A stretch of 64,000 bases of DNA from Clostridia bacterium. Its GTDB lineage: Bacteria; Bacillota; Clostridia; Oscillospirales; Acutalibacteraceae. The notes below the pieces were generated by a model. The model was given only the letters and a program-made list of their open reading frames with translations. It was not told the DNA's origin and did no database searches. Made by a program: the position numbers and the translations under genes. The stretch is from assembly GCA_017465085.1 (NCBI GenBank), contig JAFTWW010000021.1, positions 1 to 64,000 of the forward strand, in the 5' to 3' direction. Below, in pieces: positions 42,405-52,111 of this stretch. Every line of letters starts with the position of its first letter. Within the stretch, counting starts at the first letter, position 1.

Positions 42405-42981
42405 AACACCCGATTACGAGAATTATAAAGAGATACTGCAAAGCCGCCTTACCCCTAAACGCTACCATCACTCACTATGTGTTGCTGATGAGGCGAGGAG
42501 ATTGGCTCAAAAATACGGCGCCGATAGCGAAAAGGCCTACCTTGCAGGGCTCCTTCACGATATTACAAAAAATGCAACTGAAGAAGAACACTTGAATATG
42601 TTCGGTACCTTTGGTATAATGCTAAACAGTGTGGAAAAAGTTACCGAAAAGCTATGGCACGCCATATCGGGAGCAGGTTATGTGAAAAATGTGCTTAAAA
42701 TCGAGGATGATGAGATTTTCGATGCCATCAGATACCACACCACTGCTAAGGCAGATATGTCACTCTTATCCCTCATTCTTTATCTTGCCGACTTTTCCTC
42801 GGCGGATAGGGATTACGAGGATGTAGATGTAATGCGAAGCCTTGTGGATAAATCCCTTGAGGAAGCATATATTTATGCTTTAAGCTATACCATTAAGGAA
42901 ATCGTTGATAAGGGCGGAGCCCTTCATCTTGATACGGTTAATGCATATAATCAAATTATTCTGAAAGGAAGTAAGAATTGA
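42397..42981 (+). CDS. yqeK: HD-domain protein YqeK (Ap4A hydrolase type)
   Basis: 194 residues. HD-domain ligands: HHSLCVADEARRLA, GLLHDITKN, the second histidine in YHTT, and the late ADFSSADRD. YqeK enzymes symmetrically cleave diadenosine tetraphosphate with an iron centre. It is nearly always beside nadD and rsfS, as here; its stop overlaps the rsfS start (TGATG). Confidence 0.93.
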   Translation: MCKTPDYENYKEILQSRLTPKRYHHSLCVADEARRLAQKYGADSEKAYLAGLLHDITKNATEEEHLNMFGTFGIMLNSVEKVTEKLWHAISGAGYVKNVLKIEDDEIFDAIRYHTTAKADMSLLSLILYLADFSSADRDYEDVDVMRSLVDKSLEEAYIYALSYTIKEIVDKGGALHLDTVNAYNQIILKGSKN

Positions 42982-43346
42982 TGGAAAGTGAGCAGATATT
43001 AAAAATAGCCGCTAATGCCCTTAATTCTAAAAAGGCAAAGCAGCTTAAATGTATAAAGGTTGAGGAGCTAACCTCCTTTGCAGATTATTTTCTACTTGCC
43101 ACCGCAAATTCCTCTACTCAGGTAAGAGCATTTTGCGATGAGGTAGAGGATAAGCTCAAAGAGGCAGGCCTTGAGCCCCATCATATTGAGGGCAGGGCAA
43201 CGGGCTGGTTAGTTCTGGATTATAATTCTGTTATCGTTCACATCTTCACACCTGACCAGAGAGAATTTTACGGTCTTGATAATATGTGGAAAGATGGCGT
43301 AGAGTTAGATTTAAGCAATATTCTTGATGAGGCAGAGGGAGATTGA
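42981..43346 (+). CDS. rsfS: Ribosomal silencing factor RsfS
   Basis: 121 residues, with [30 protein letters not shown] and [19 protein letters not shown], diagnostic of RsfS/Iojap. It binds L14 and blocks subunit joining in starvation. The start is ATG 42981; the in-frame TTG at 42978 is less likely. Confidence 0.95.
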   Translation: MESEQILKIAANALNSKKAKQLKCIKVEELTSFADYFLLATANSSTQVRAFCDEVEDKLKEAGLEPHHIEGRATGWLVLDYNSVIVHIFTPDQREFYGLDNMWKDGVELDLSNILDEAEGD

Positions 43347-43348
43347 TT

Positions 43349-45754
43349 ATGAAATACAATTATACTGAAATTGAAAACAAATGGCAAAAAATATGGGATG
43401 ATAAGCAGACCTTTGCGGCAAAGGATGATTATACCTTACCCAAGTTCTTCGGTCTTGTAGAATTCCCTTATCCTTCAGGACAGGGTCTTCACGTAGGCCA
43501 CCCCCGTTCCTATACGGCTCTTGATATTGTAAGCCGTAAGAAGCGTCTTGAGGGATATAATGTGCTTTATCCTATGGGTTGGGATGCCTTCGGCCTTCCT
43601 ACCGAAAACTTTGCTATAAAGAATCATATCCATCCCGCTAAGGTAACAGAGGATAATATTGCCAACTTTAAGCGTCAGTTAAAGTCCTTGGGCTTTTCTT
43701 TCGATTGGGGCAGAGAGATAAACACTACCGACCCCGATTACTATAAATGGACCCAATGGATTTTCTTACAGCTTTATAAAAAAGGCCTTGCATATAAGAA
43801 GAAAATGTCGGTTAACTGGTGTACCTCCTGCAAGTGCGTTCTTGCAAATGAAGAGGTTGTTAACGGCGTTTGTGAGCGTTGCGGTAGTGAGGTTGTTCAT
43901 AAGGAAAAGAGCCAGTGGATGCTTAAAATCACTGAGTATGCCGAAAAGCTGCTTGATGGTCTTGATGAGGTTGACTTTATCGATAGAGTTAAAACTCAGC
44001 AGAGAAACTGGATAGGCAGATCCTACGGCACTCAGGTTAAGTTTAATACCAACATCGGTGATGAGTTTGAGATTTTCACCACCCGCGCGGATACCCTCTT
44101 CGGCGTTACATATATGGTAATGTCCCCTGAGCATCCCTTAATCGAAAAGTGGCAGGATAAAATAACCAATATTGATGAGGTTAAGGCTTATAAAGAGGCC
44201 GCCGCTAAGAAATCCGATTTTGAAAGAACAGAGCTTTCCAAGGATAAAACGGGTGTAAGGCTTGAGGGCGTATACGCAATCAACCCCGTTAACAATAAGG
44301 AAACTCCCATCTTTATTTCCGATTATGTTCTTATCTCCTATGGCACAGGCGCCATTATGGCAGTTCCCGGTCACGATACACGTGACTTTGAGTTCGCTAA
44401 GAAATTTAACCTTCCCATTATCGAGGTTGTTGCAGGCGGCGATGTTACAAAGGAACCCTATCTCGATTGCGATAAGGGTGTTATGGTTAATTCGGGCTTC
44501 TTAACAGGACTTAGTGTTGAGGAGGCTAAAAAGGCTATACAGGAATGGCTTATTGAAAAGGGAATAGGCGAGCGGAAGACCAACTTCAAGCTTCGCGATT
44601 GGGTGTTCTCACGTCAGAGATATTGGGGCGAGCCTATTCCTATGGTATATTGCGAAAAGTGCGGATTTGTGCCCCTGCCCGAGAGTGAGCTTCCCTTAAT
44701 GCTTCCCGATGTTGATTCCTACGAGCCCACCGATAACGGTGAATCACCCCTTGCAAAGATTACCGATTGGGTTAATACCACCTGTCCCCATTGCGGCGGC
44801 AAGGCTACAAGAGAAACCGATACAATGCCTCAGTGGGCAGGCTCCTCTTGGTATTTCCTCCGCTATTGTGATCCCCATAACGATAAGGCTCTTGCTTCTA
44901 AAGAGGCTTTAGAATATTGGGGCCCTGTAGATTGGTATAACGGTGGTATGGAGCATACAACTCTCCATCTGCTTTATAGCCGTTTCTGGCATCATTTCCT
45001 CTATGATATCGGCGTTGTTCCCACTAAGGAGCCCTATGCCAAGCGTACAAGTCACGGTATGATTTTGGGTGAGAACGGCGAGAAGATGTCCAAATCCCGC
45101 GGTAATGTTGTTAACCCCGATGATATCGTTAGAGATTACGGCGCAGATACAATGCGCGTATATGAGATGTTTATAGGTGACTTTGAAAAGGCTGCTCCCT
45201 GGAGTCAGGCTTCAATCAAGGGCAGTAAGCGTTTCCTGGAAAAAGTATTCTCCTTAAGTGACAATGTAATTGATGGTGATGAATACAGAAAGGAGCTTGA
45301 AACCGAGTTCCACAAAACCATCAAAAAGGTTGGCGAGGATATCGAAAACCTTAAGATGAACACCGCCATTGCGGCGCTAATGTCACTCTTTAATGCAATT
45401 ACTGCAACGGGTAAAATCAATAAGGCTGAGCTTAAAACCTTTATTACTCTTCTTAATCCCTTTGCTCCTCACTTAACCGAGGAGATGTGGGAACTTAACG
45501 GCTTTGAGGGTATGCTCAATCAAACCGAGTGGCCGAAGTTTGATGAGGCAAAATGTGTTGATTCTGCAGTTGAAATCGCCGTTCAGGTTAACGGAAAGAT
45601 AAGAGCACGAATCAATGTTGCGGCCGATATTTCCGCCGATGAAGCCATCGCTCTTGCTAAGGAAGAGGTGGCTGTTAAGGCTGATATAGAGGGCAAAAAC
45701 ATTATCAAGGAGCTTTATATTCCTAAGCGTTTGGTTAATATTGTTGTGAAATAA
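43349..45754 (+). CDS. leuS: Leucyl-tRNA synthetase
   Basis: 801 residues. The HIGH-equivalent is in [16 protein letters not shown]; the first zinc module is [22 protein letters not shown]; the editing (CP1) domain has [13 protein letters not shown] and [23 protein letters not shown] is the catalytic loop near residue 575. A second cysteine set (CEKCGF, CPHCGG) lies before it. ATG 43349 follows GAGGGAG. No T-box leader precedes it because it is internal to the operon. Confidence 0.97.
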   Translation: MKYNYTEIENKWQKIWDDKQTFAAKDDYTLPKFFGLVEFPYPSGQGLHVGHPRSYTALDIVSRKKRLEGYNVLYPMGWDAFGLPTENFAIKNHIHPAKVTEDNIANFKRQLKSLGFSFDWGREINTTDPDYYKWTQWIFLQLYKKGLAYKKKMSVNWCTSCKCVLANEEVVNGVCERCGSEVVHKEKSQWMLKITEYAEKLLDGLDEVDFIDRVKTQQRNWIGRSYGTQVKFNTNIGDEFEIFTTRADTLFGVTYMVMSPEHPLIEKWQDKITNIDEVKAYKEAAAKKSDFERTELSKDKTGVRLEGVYAINPVNNKETPIFISDYVLISYGTGAIMAVPGHDTRDFEFAKKFNLPIIEVVAGGDVTKEPYLDCDKGVMVNSGFLTGLSVEEAKKAIQEWLIEKGIGERKTNFKLRDWVFSRQRYWGEPIPMVYCEKCGFVPLPESELPLMLPDVDSYEPTDNGESPLAKITDWVNTTCPHCGGKATRETDTMPQWAGSSWYFLRYCDPHNDKALASKEALEYWGPVDWYNGGMEHTTLHLLYSRFWHHFLYDIGVVPTKEPYAKRTSHGMILGENGEKMSKSRGNVVNPDDIVRDYGADTMRVYEMFIGDFEKAAPWSQASIKGSKRFLEKVFSLSDNVIDGDEYRKELETEFHKTIKKVGEDIENLKMNTAIAALMSLFNAITATGKINKAELKTFITLLNPFAPHLTEEMWELNGFEGMLNQTEWPKFDEAKCVDSAVEIAVQVNGKIRARINVAADISADEAIALAKEEVAVKADIEGKNIIKELYIPKRLVNIVVK

Positions 45755-45758
45755 AATA

Positions 45759-45787
45759 TTGACAAAAAAGCCTAAAAATTATATAAT
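45759..45787 (+). promoter_or_regulatory. Consensus promoter upstream of mgtE
   Basis: TTGACA (45759-45764), 17 bases, TATAAT (45782-45787), starting 5 bases after the leuS stop and lying upstream of a terminator hairpin. Confidence 0.87.
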
Positions 45788-45790
45788 TAT

Positions 45791-45847
45791 TAGGTAAGAA
45801 ATTACCTACAACTAAACCCTGTCAAAATAATGACGGGGTTTTGTTTT
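45791..45847 (+). terminator. Short leader with 5' hairpin and terminator before mgtE
   Basis: TAGGTAA (45791-45797) pairs with TTACCTA (45802-45808). Then AAACCCTGTCA (45814-45824) pairs with TGACGGGGTTT (45831-45841, one T-G), loop AAATAA, followed by a T-rich tail to 45847. It ends the leuS operon and would also cut transcripts from the promoter at 45759-45787 after about 55 bases. It is far too short for a known Mg2+ riboswitch. Confidence 0.8.
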
Positions 45848-45875
45848 TAAGAACATTCGAAAGGGAGGATTTTTT

Positions 45876-47237
45876 GTGGAAGAAAAAATTATAGAAATGA
45901 TAGAAGGCAAAAAATTCGGGTTACTTAAAGAAACCCTTTCACAGATGAATCCTGCCGACTTAGCCCCCATCTTTGAGGAGATAGAAGAAAAGGAAATTCC
46001 TGTTATCTTCAGAATTTTGCCCAAGGAACTTGCGGCAGAGGTTTTTGTTGAGATGGATAGTGATATGCAGCAGTTCCTTATAGAAGCCTTTAGTGATAAA
46101 GAGCTTCGAGAGGTTATGGATGAGCTGTTTATGGATGATACCGTTGATATCATCGAAGAGATGCCCGCCAATGTTGCCAAGCGTATCTTGAAGCAAACAA
46201 GTGTTACTACCCGTAAAATGATAAATCAGCTTCTCGCTTATCCCGATGATAGCGCGGGTAGTATAATGACCACCGAGTATATCGACCTTGAAAAGCATAT
46301 GACCGTGGATGAGGCCTTTGACCGCATCAGGAAAATCGGTTTCGAAAGTGAGTCTATCTATACCTGCTATGTAACCGATAGACGCCGTAAGCTTCTTGGT
46401 ATTGTTTCGGTTAAGGATTTACTGCTTAATCCTAAGGATTGCATTATTGATGATATTATGGATGAAAATATCATCTTTGCCAATACCCTTGATGATAAAG
46501 AGGATGTTGCAACTCAGTTCGAGAAGTACGATCTTTTGGCAATCCCCGTTGTTGATAAGGAAAACCGTCTTGTAGGTATCGTTACGGTTGACGATGCTAT
46601 CGATGTTATTCAGGAAGAGGCTTCCGAGGATATCGAAAAGATGGCGGCTATTTTGCCAAGTGAAAAGACCTATCTTAAAACGGGCGTTTTCGAAACCTTT
46701 AAGGCGCGTATTCCTTGGCTTTTATTCCTGATGATTTCCGCCACCTTTACGGGCGCTATTATTTCAAGCTTTGAATCAAAGCTTACCGCCTGCCTTGCTC
46801 TTATTGCTTTTATCCCCATGCTTATGGGTACGGGCGGTAACTCGGGCAGTCAGTCTTCGGTAACGGTTATCCGAGCGCTTTCCCTTGGCGATATCGATTT
46901 CCCCGATATCTTTAAGGTGGTTTGGAAAGAACTGAGGGTTTCGGTGGTTTGCGGGGTTGTTTTAGGTATCGTTAATTTTATCAAGCTTTATCTTGTGGAT
47001 TTCTTATGGCTTAAAACCTTTGATCCGGGCATAGAGCTCTTTGAGATAATAACCGTTTGTGTAACCCTTGTTTTAGTTGTTATCGTGGCAAAGCTTGTGG
47101 GCGCTATTCTGCCTATTGTTGCTAAGAAAATCGGTTTCGACCCTGCCGTTATGGCAAGTCCCTTGGTTACCACAATTCTTGATGCGGTATCGCTCATCAT
47201 TTATTTCAGCATAGCCGCTTCCTTGCTAAAAATATGA
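45876..47237 (+). CDS. mgtE: Magnesium transporter MgtE
   Basis: 453 residues. N-domain of helical repeats (ADLAPIFEEIEEKE..FRILPKELAAEVFVEMD, to about 130), two CBS domains (about 140-260), a plug helix, and five TM helices with LMGTGGNSGSQSSVTVIRALSLGDI, the pore/selectivity block, and DPAVMASPLVTTILD near the end. The cytoplasmic domains sense Mg2+ and close the channel. GTG 45876 follows AAGGGAGG. Its end overlaps the pseudouridine synthase start by 4 bases. Confidence 0.96.
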   Translation: MEEKIIEMIEGKKFGLLKETLSQMNPADLAPIFEEIEEKEIPVIFRILPKELAAEVFVEMDSDMQQFLIEAFSDKELREVMDELFMDDTVDIIEEMPANVAKRILKQTSVTTRKMINQLLAYPDDSAGSIMTTEYIDLEKHMTVDEAFDRIRKIGFESESIYTCYVTDRRRKLLGIVSVKDLLLNPKDCIIDDIMDENIIFANTLDDKEDVATQFEKYDLLAIPVVDKENRLVGIVTVDDAIDVIQEEASEDIEKMAAILPSEKTYLKTGVFETFKARIPWLLFLMISATFTGAIISSFESKLTACLALIAFIPMLMGTGGNSGSQSSVTVIRALSLGDIDFPDIFKVVWKELRVSVVCGVVLGIVNFIKLYLVDFLWLKTFDPGIELFEIITVCVTLVLVVIVAKLVGAILPIVAKKIGFDPAVMASPLVTTILDAVSLIIYFSIAASLLKI

Positions 47238-47881
47238 AAATTATTTATGATGATAAGGATATAATCGTTTGCGTAAAGCCCTATGGACTTCTATCTCAAG
47301 GAGATAATAAGGGCAATACCAATGCGGTTGATGTTCTTAAAGGTATTACAAATTCAGAAATTTATCCCATCCACCGCCTCGATAAAACAACGGGCGGTGT
47401 TATGGTATTTGCCAAAAATCAAAAATCCGCCGCGGCACTATCAGCCCAGATAACCGATGGCAGATTTAATAAAGAGTATTTAGCCGTTGTAGGCGGGGTG
47501 CCTAAAGAAAATGCGGGAGAGCTTTTGGATCTTTTGTATTTTGATAGGGCTAAAAATAAATCCTATGTTGTTAAAAGAAAACGATCAGGTGTAAAAGAGG
47601 CTAGGCTTTATTACCAAACTCTTGATACTAAAAAAATTAAAGAGAGCGATTGCTCTCTTCTTAAAATTAAGCTTTTCACGGGCAGAACCCATCAGATACG
47701 TGTGCAGTTTGCAAGCAGGGGATTGTCCCTTGTAGGCGATAGAAGATACGGCTCGCAGATGGAGGCTACTGATATTGCCTTATGGTCATATAATTTAAGC
47801 TTTTATCATCCCGTAAGCAACGAGCCCCTCTCCTTTAATGAGCCGCCGCAGAACAGTATTTTTGAATATTTTGAGATATAA
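47234..47881 (+). CDS. RluA-family pseudouridine synthase
   Basis: 215 residues. No S4 domain. PIHRLDKTTGGVMVFAK contains the catalytic aspartate; FTGRTHQIRVQFASRGLSLVGDRRYG is the RluA C-terminal signature. It isomerises uridine in rRNA or tRNA; target not inferable. It is coupled to mgtE by ATGA overlap, and its end lies in a bidirectional terminator. Confidence 0.93.
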   Translation: MKIIYDDKDIIVCVKPYGLLSQGDNKGNTNAVDVLKGITNSEIYPIHRLDKTTGGVMVFAKNQKSAAALSAQITDGRFNKEYLAVVGGVPKENAGELLDLLYFDRAKNKSYVVKRKRSGVKEARLYYQTLDTKKIKESDCSLLKIKLFTGRTHQIRVQFASRGLSLVGDRRYGSQMEATDIALWSYNLSFYHPVSNEPLSFNEPPQNSIFEYFEI

Positions 47882-47912
47882 AAAACTCCGAAGAATTATC
47901 TTCGGAGTTTTT
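47881..47912. terminator. Bidirectional terminator between rluA-like gene and the ATPase
   Basis: Fourteen-bp stem AAAAACTCCGAAGA (47881-47894) with TCTTCGGAGTTTTT (47899-47912), loop ATTA. It serves converging genes. Confidence 0.94.
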
Positions 47913-47915
47913 ACT

Positions 47916-50498
47916 TTATCTTCTTATAAGCTTAACTGTTTCACTGTAAGGAATAATAAGGAGTGAGAAGAGAAGCGATGTTAAGAACTGCTTTCCGCTT
48001 AAAGCAGTTAAACCGAAAATTGCTCCTATAGGAGTAATGGATAGCAGAATAATCACCATAAAGGTTACAAGGGATGAAATCATCAAGAATGATTTTATAT
48101 CGTATTTAGCCAGGAATATGGAGCCCTTTGTGCGAACATTAAAGCAATGGAAAATCTGTGTAAGGCTAAGTGTTACAAAGGTCATAGTAGAAGCAACATC
48201 AGCGCCGTTTTTAATTCCGCTTGCAAAGGCGATAACGCCCATAAGAATCATAAATGCTCCGCTAAGCGCAGTAGATATAATAAGCTTTTTGTCGAAAATT
48301 CTGCCCGATAGTGAAGATGGCCTCTTGGTCATAACACACATCTCGGATTTTTCGGTGCTTAGAGCTATAATAGGAACACAATCGGTTAATAGATTGATCA
48401 GTAATAAAAGCGCGGGGGTAAGGGGATTTACTCCGAAAATAATGAGGGCTATAAAGAATACCATCAGCTCTGCAAAGTTACAGGTAAGCATATAGGAAAC
48501 GGTTTTTTGAATGTTGGAGAACAATCCCCGACTTTCCTTGATTGCTGTAACTATTGCCGAGAAGCTGTTATTTTCAATAACTAAATCTGCATTACCCTTA
48601 GCAACATCGGCGCCGTGTTTACCCATAACACAGCCAATATCAGCGGCGGCAAGGGCATCGGCATCATCAAGGCTATCACCCGTAACGGCAACCCTTTCAC
48701 CACGCTGCTGCCAGGCAGATATAATTCTTATTTTATCTTCGGGGGAAACTCGGGCATATACCGAGTATTTTTCTATATTTTGAAGCAGCTCTTCATCGGA
48801 AAGTTCTTTAAGCTCCGCTCCCGAAACGGCAAGGGTACCATCCCTTAAAATGCCAACTCTTCTTGCAACTGCCTTTGCGGTAAGGAGATTATCACCCGTA
48901 ATCATAATAGTTCTGATATCGGCATCGTTGCATATTTCTACGCCCTCGATAGCATCGGCTCTCGGCGGATCATCAAAGCCTAAGATTCCAACGAAGATTA
49001 GGTCTTTTTCAATCTCTTCGGGATTAGGGTTTGCGGGAATTTCAGCAAGAGGCTTCATCGCAATACCGATAACTCGGAGTGATTCGCCCGTAAATTCATC
49101 ATTGATTCTCAGTATGGTTTCCTTATCGCAGTTAATACATTTATCTGCAATAGCTTCAACCGCCGCTTTAATAATGGCAACGGGCCTGCCTTCGATCATA
49201 TTGATGCTTGTCATAGTCTTGCGTTGCGCATCAAAGGGAATGGCGCAAAGGCGGGGATAGAATTCCTCGAAATCCTCCTTGCCCTTGGAATTATATTTAA
49301 TTGATGCCGTTTGAATTGCCTTTTCGGTGGCATCATTTTGCAGTGTAGAGCAAAGGCAGGCAAGCTTTAATACGGTGGCGCTCTTTTCGGTGATTTCATC
49401 GGTTTCTTCATCGAAGACCGTGTCGCCGTCAAAAAGCTTTTTAAGGGTCATCTTGTTGCGGGTAAGTATTCCCGTTTTATCTGCACAGATAACGGTTACC
49501 TTACCAAGAGTTTCAATGGCCTCCGCTTTTTTAATAACGATGTTATCCTTAATAATCCTCTGAATGCCGAGGGCTAAAACAAAAGCCGATATGGCGGTTA
49601 TTCCTTCGGGCACCGCCGCAACCGCAAGGGCGGTGGCATTAAGCAGAGCGTTAACAGTAATTACTGCAAACTGATGGGTGGAATTAAAGGTGATTATAAA
49701 CTGAATGATAAATGTAATGATACATACTGCCCATATGGCAATGTTAACAATCTTTGAAATGGAGTGAAGAGCATTTTCAACGGGCAGAGTATCAGCTCCC
49801 GTTTGATTAACGATGGTTGCATTTCTTCCGATTTCGGTGTTGATACCCGTTTCAACTACAACCGCCTTAGCGCTACCGTGAACAACACTGCAACCTGAAT
49901 ATACCATATTAAGTCGTTGTTCAATGGGGGTGATATCCTCAAAAACATCATCTGCCCGCTTATCCACGGGAACACTCTCTCCCGTGAGGGTTGATTCATT
50001 ACATCTGAAATTATTAACCTCAATCAGTCTTGCATCGGCGGTAATGAAATCTCCCTCTTCAAGAAGAATTATATCACCTGGAACAAGCTCGTATGAAGGT
50101 ATCTTTCGAACAATTCCCTCACGCATAACCGTAGCGGTGGGGTTGGTGGCGTTTTTAAGTTCATCAATGGCCTTGCCGCCGCGGTATAGGTTATAGGCGA
50201 TAACCGCCGAATTAAGAATAACTATGCCGATAACAAGCAGGGGAGAAAAGGCGTTATCAAGCTTATATATAAGTGAAATAATAAAAGCAATAATGCAGAT
50301 TATAAAAAGAGAAATAGTAAGCTTGCTTTTAAGCTGTGTGCCGAGTATTTCCCCAAAGGTTTTTGCCTTTGAATTAGAAATAAGGTTTTTTCCGTGCTCA
50401 TTAAGTCGCATTTCGGCAACGCCGTTTGCAAGACCTTTATTTTCATCAACGGATAATTCAGTGAGCACCATCGCTTTATCTGAACTGTGCCAAATCAT
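47916..50498 (-). CDS. P2-type cation (calcium-like) ATPase with altered signature motifs
   Basis: 860 residues. N-terminal actuator motif LTGES (about 171-175), phosphorylation motif DKTGILT (D340), nucleotide domain, MITGDN and FDDPPR, and ten TM helices. Ion-site residues match Ca2+ pumps: E298 in PEG (TM4), N and E in CNFAELMVF (TM5), N and D in LINLLTDCVP (TM6). Several motifs differ from the family: DKTGT is DKTGI (codon ATA at 49469-49467), KGAPE is KAAVE, GDGVND is GDSLDD, PEGLP is PEGIT. The start is ATG 50498 after GGAGTGA. It has its own promoter. It is probably a divergent Ca2+/Mn2+-type pump; activity is uncertain. Confidence 0.86.
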   Translation of the reverse strand: MIWHSSDKAMVLTELSVDENKGLANGVAEMRLNEHGKNLISNSKAKTFGEILGTQLKSKLTISLFIICIIAFIISLIYKLDNAFSPLLVIGIVILNSAVIAYNLYRGGKAIDELKNATNPTATVMREGIVRKIPSYELVPGDIILLEEGDFITADARLIEVNNFRCNESTLTGESVPVDKRADDVFEDITPIEQRLNMVYSGCSVVHGSAKAVVVETGINTEIGRNATIVNQTGADTLPVENALHSISKIVNIAIWAVCIITFIIQFIITFNSTHQFAVITVNALLNATALAVAAVPEGITAISAFVLALGIQRIIKDNIVIKKAEAIETLGKVTVICADKTGILTRNKMTLKKLFDGDTVFDEETDEITEKSATVLKLACLCSTLQNDATEKAIQTASIKYNSKGKEDFEEFYPRLCAIPFDAQRKTMTSINMIEGRPVAIIKAAVEAIADKCINCDKETILRINDEFTGESLRVIGIAMKPLAEIPANPNPEEIEKDLIFVGILGFDDPPRADAIEGVEICNDADIRTIMITGDNLLTAKAVARRVGILRDGTLAVSGAELKELSDEELLQNIEKYSVYARVSPEDKIRIISAWQQRGERVAVTGDSLDDADALAAADIGCVMGKHGADVAKGNADLVIENNSFSAIVTAIKESRGLFSNIQKTVSYMLTCNFAELMVFFIALIIFGVNPLTPALLLLINLLTDCVPIIALSTEKSEMCVMTKRPSSLSGRIFDKKLIISTALSGAFMILMGVIAFASGIKNGADVASTMTFVTLSLTQIFHCFNVRTKGSIFLAKYDIKSFLMISSLVTFMVIILLSITPIGAIFGLTALSGKQFLTSLLFSLLIIPYSETVKLIRR

Positions 50499-50529
50499 CA
50501 GATCACTCCATAGTTTACAAATTATATAT

Positions 50530-50558
50530 ATAATACTACAATATGGGAAAAAATTCAA
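50530..50558 (-). promoter_or_regulatory. Promoter of the P-type ATPase gene
   Basis: Minus strand TTGAAT (50558-50553), 17 bases, TATTAT (50535-50530). Confidence 0.72.
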
Positions 50559-50560
50559 TA

Positions 50561-50590
50561 AAAAAGTGCCGCGCCATAAAAGACGCGGCA
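50561..50590 (-). terminator. Terminator of glyA
   Basis: TGCCGCG (50567-50573) with CGCGGCA (50584-50590), 10-base loop, then CTTTTTT on the minus strand, just past the glyA stop. Confidence 0.88.
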
Positions 50591-50597
50591 ACTATTA

Positions 50598-51833
50598 TCA
50601 GTAAATCGGGAATTTCTCGCAAAGAGCGATAACCTCGTTTGTAATTGTATCCTTAGAATTTTCAAAATCGGTCATGGTATCAAAGATAAAGTCGGCAATT
50701 TTTGCCATCTCGGGCTCCTTGAAGCCTCTTGTTGTAACAGCAGGTGTACCTACGCGAAGACCGCTTGTAACAAAGGGGCTGTTGGGGTCATTGGGGATGG
50801 TGTTTTTGTTGGCGGTGATGTGCACCTCATCAAGTCTGTGCTCAAGCTCCTTACCCGTAATACCGAAATCGTTGAGCTTTAACAGCATAAGATGGTTGTC
50901 CGTTCCGCCCGAAACCAACTTAACGCCCTTATCTGTAAGGTTTTTGCTAAGGGCGGCGGCGTTTACTGCAACCTGCTTCTGATAGGCTACGAAATCATCG
51001 GTAAGGGCTTCGCCTAATGCGACTGCCTTGGCGGCTATTATGTGCATTAAGGGGCCTCCCTGAGTACCGGGGAAAATAGCCTTATCAATCTTCTGAGCCA
51101 ATTCCTCACGGCAAAGTATCATACCGCCTCTGGGTCCTCTTAGGGTCTTATGGGTTGTGGTGGTAACAACATCAGCGTAGGGAACGGGGGAGGGATGAAC
51201 GCCAGCAGCTACAAGACCTGCAATATGCGCCATATCAACCATCAGGTAAGCGCCAACCTCATCGGCAATTTCTCTGAATTTTGCAAAATCAATGATCCTC
51301 GAATATGCGCTGGCGCCTGCAATAATCATTTTAGGCTTGCATTCGAGAGCGATTTTTCGAACTTCTTCATAGTCTATCATTTCGGTCTCATCGTTTAAGC
51401 CATAGGGAACGATGTTGAAATATTTACCCGAAATATTAACGGGTGAGCCGTGGGAGAGGTGACCGCCCTGCTGAAGATTCATACCCATAACGGTATCACC
51501 GGGCTCAAGAAGAGCAAAGAATACTGCAAGGTTTGCGCTGGCTCCGCTATGAGGCTGAACATTGGCGTGCTCTGAGCCAAAGAGCTTTTTAGCCCGCTCG
51601 CGCGCAATCTCCTCAACTATATCAACACATTGGCAACCGCCGTAATATCTCTTAGATGGATAGCCCTCTGCATATTTGTTGGTGAGCACTCCGCCCGCCG
51701 CAAGTAATACAGCCTTTGAAACAATATTTTCAGAGGCAATAAGCTCAATGTTGTGCTGCTGGCGTTTAAGCTCTTTATCACAAGCCGCCGCAACCTCGGC
51801 GTCAAAGTCCTTAAGTTCTTCAAAAAAGTTCAT
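50598..51833 (-). CDS. glyA: Serine hydroxymethyltransferase
   Basis: 411 residues. [31 protein letters not shown] and [14 protein letters not shown] at the N-terminal side; [16 protein letters not shown] holds the PLP lysine; [10 protein letters not shown] near the C-terminus. It interconverts serine and glycine with tetrahydrofolate, the main source of one-carbon units, also needed by TrmFO here. SD GGAG precedes the ATG. It is monocistronic. Confidence 0.97.
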   Translation of the reverse strand: MNFFEELKDFDAEVAAACDKELKRQQHNIELIASENIVSKAVLLAAGGVLTNKYAEGYPSKRYYGGCQCVDIVEEIARERAKKLFGSEHANVQPHSGASANLAVFFALLEPGDTVMGMNLQQGGHLSHGSPVNISGKYFNIVPYGLNDETEMIDYEEVRKIALECKPKMIIAGASAYSRIIDFAKFREIADEVGAYLMVDMAHIAGLVAAGVHPSPVPYADVVTTTTHKTLRGPRGGMILCREELAQKIDKAIFPGTQGGPLMHIIAAKAVALGEALTDDFVAYQKQVAVNAAALSKNLTDKGVKLVSGGTDNHLMLLKLNDFGITGKELEHRLDEVHITANKNTIPNDPNSPFVTSGLRVGTPAVTTRGFKEPEMAKIADFIFDTMTDFENSKDTITNEVIALCEKFPIY

Positions 51834-51863
51834 AATTTTTCTCCTTAGGATATATTACTATCT

Positions 51864-51892
51864 AATATAACACTTTAGCCCGCTAAAGTCAA
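51864..51892 (-). promoter_or_regulatory. Promoter of glyA
   Basis: Minus strand TTGACT (51892-51887), 17 bases, TATATT (51869-51864). Confidence 0.8.
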
Positions 51893-51902
51893 TAAAAAGA
51901 TA

Positions 51903-51927
51903 GGGAGGATAAGTAAATTACCCTCCC
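51903..51927. terminator. Orphan hairpin upstream of the glyA promoter
   Basis: GGGAGG-x-TAA (51903-51912) with TTA-x-CCTCCC (51918-51927), one mismatch, 5-base loop, T-runs on both sides. No annotated transcript enters it from either side; the rest of 51834-52111 shows only the two promoters. Confidence 0.55.
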
Positions 51928-52032
51928 GCATTTTTGAAAAAGGTTAACTGAATAAATCATTTCCTCAGGTGTCTCTTTATAATATCTCTGGTTGCTTTTT
52001 GCAAGCAATTTGTTTTTGCACCGCGTGGAGTA

Positions 52033-52061
52033 TTGATATTTTTTACGGTACATGATATAGT
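52033..52061 (+). promoter_or_regulatory. Promoter of the GH25 lysozyme gene
   Basis: TTGATA (52033-52038), 17 bases, TATAGT (52056-52061). Confidence 0.68.
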
Positions 52062-52111
52062 TAAGATATAGTTGAAGGAATTGGCTATCAATAGAAAATG
52101 GGGGCTGCTCA

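Noticed and set aside
42397..43346. Competence operon suggested by dprA and comFC nearby
   Set aside because: Neither comEA/EC nor comG genes are present here; both genes are common outside competent species, so no claim of transformability.
51889..52053. 54-codon open frame on the minus strand (basic, tyrosine-rich peptide)
   Set aside because: No ribosome site before its ATG, it runs through the GH25 promoter and the orphan hairpin and stops inside the glyA -35 box. Probably chance.
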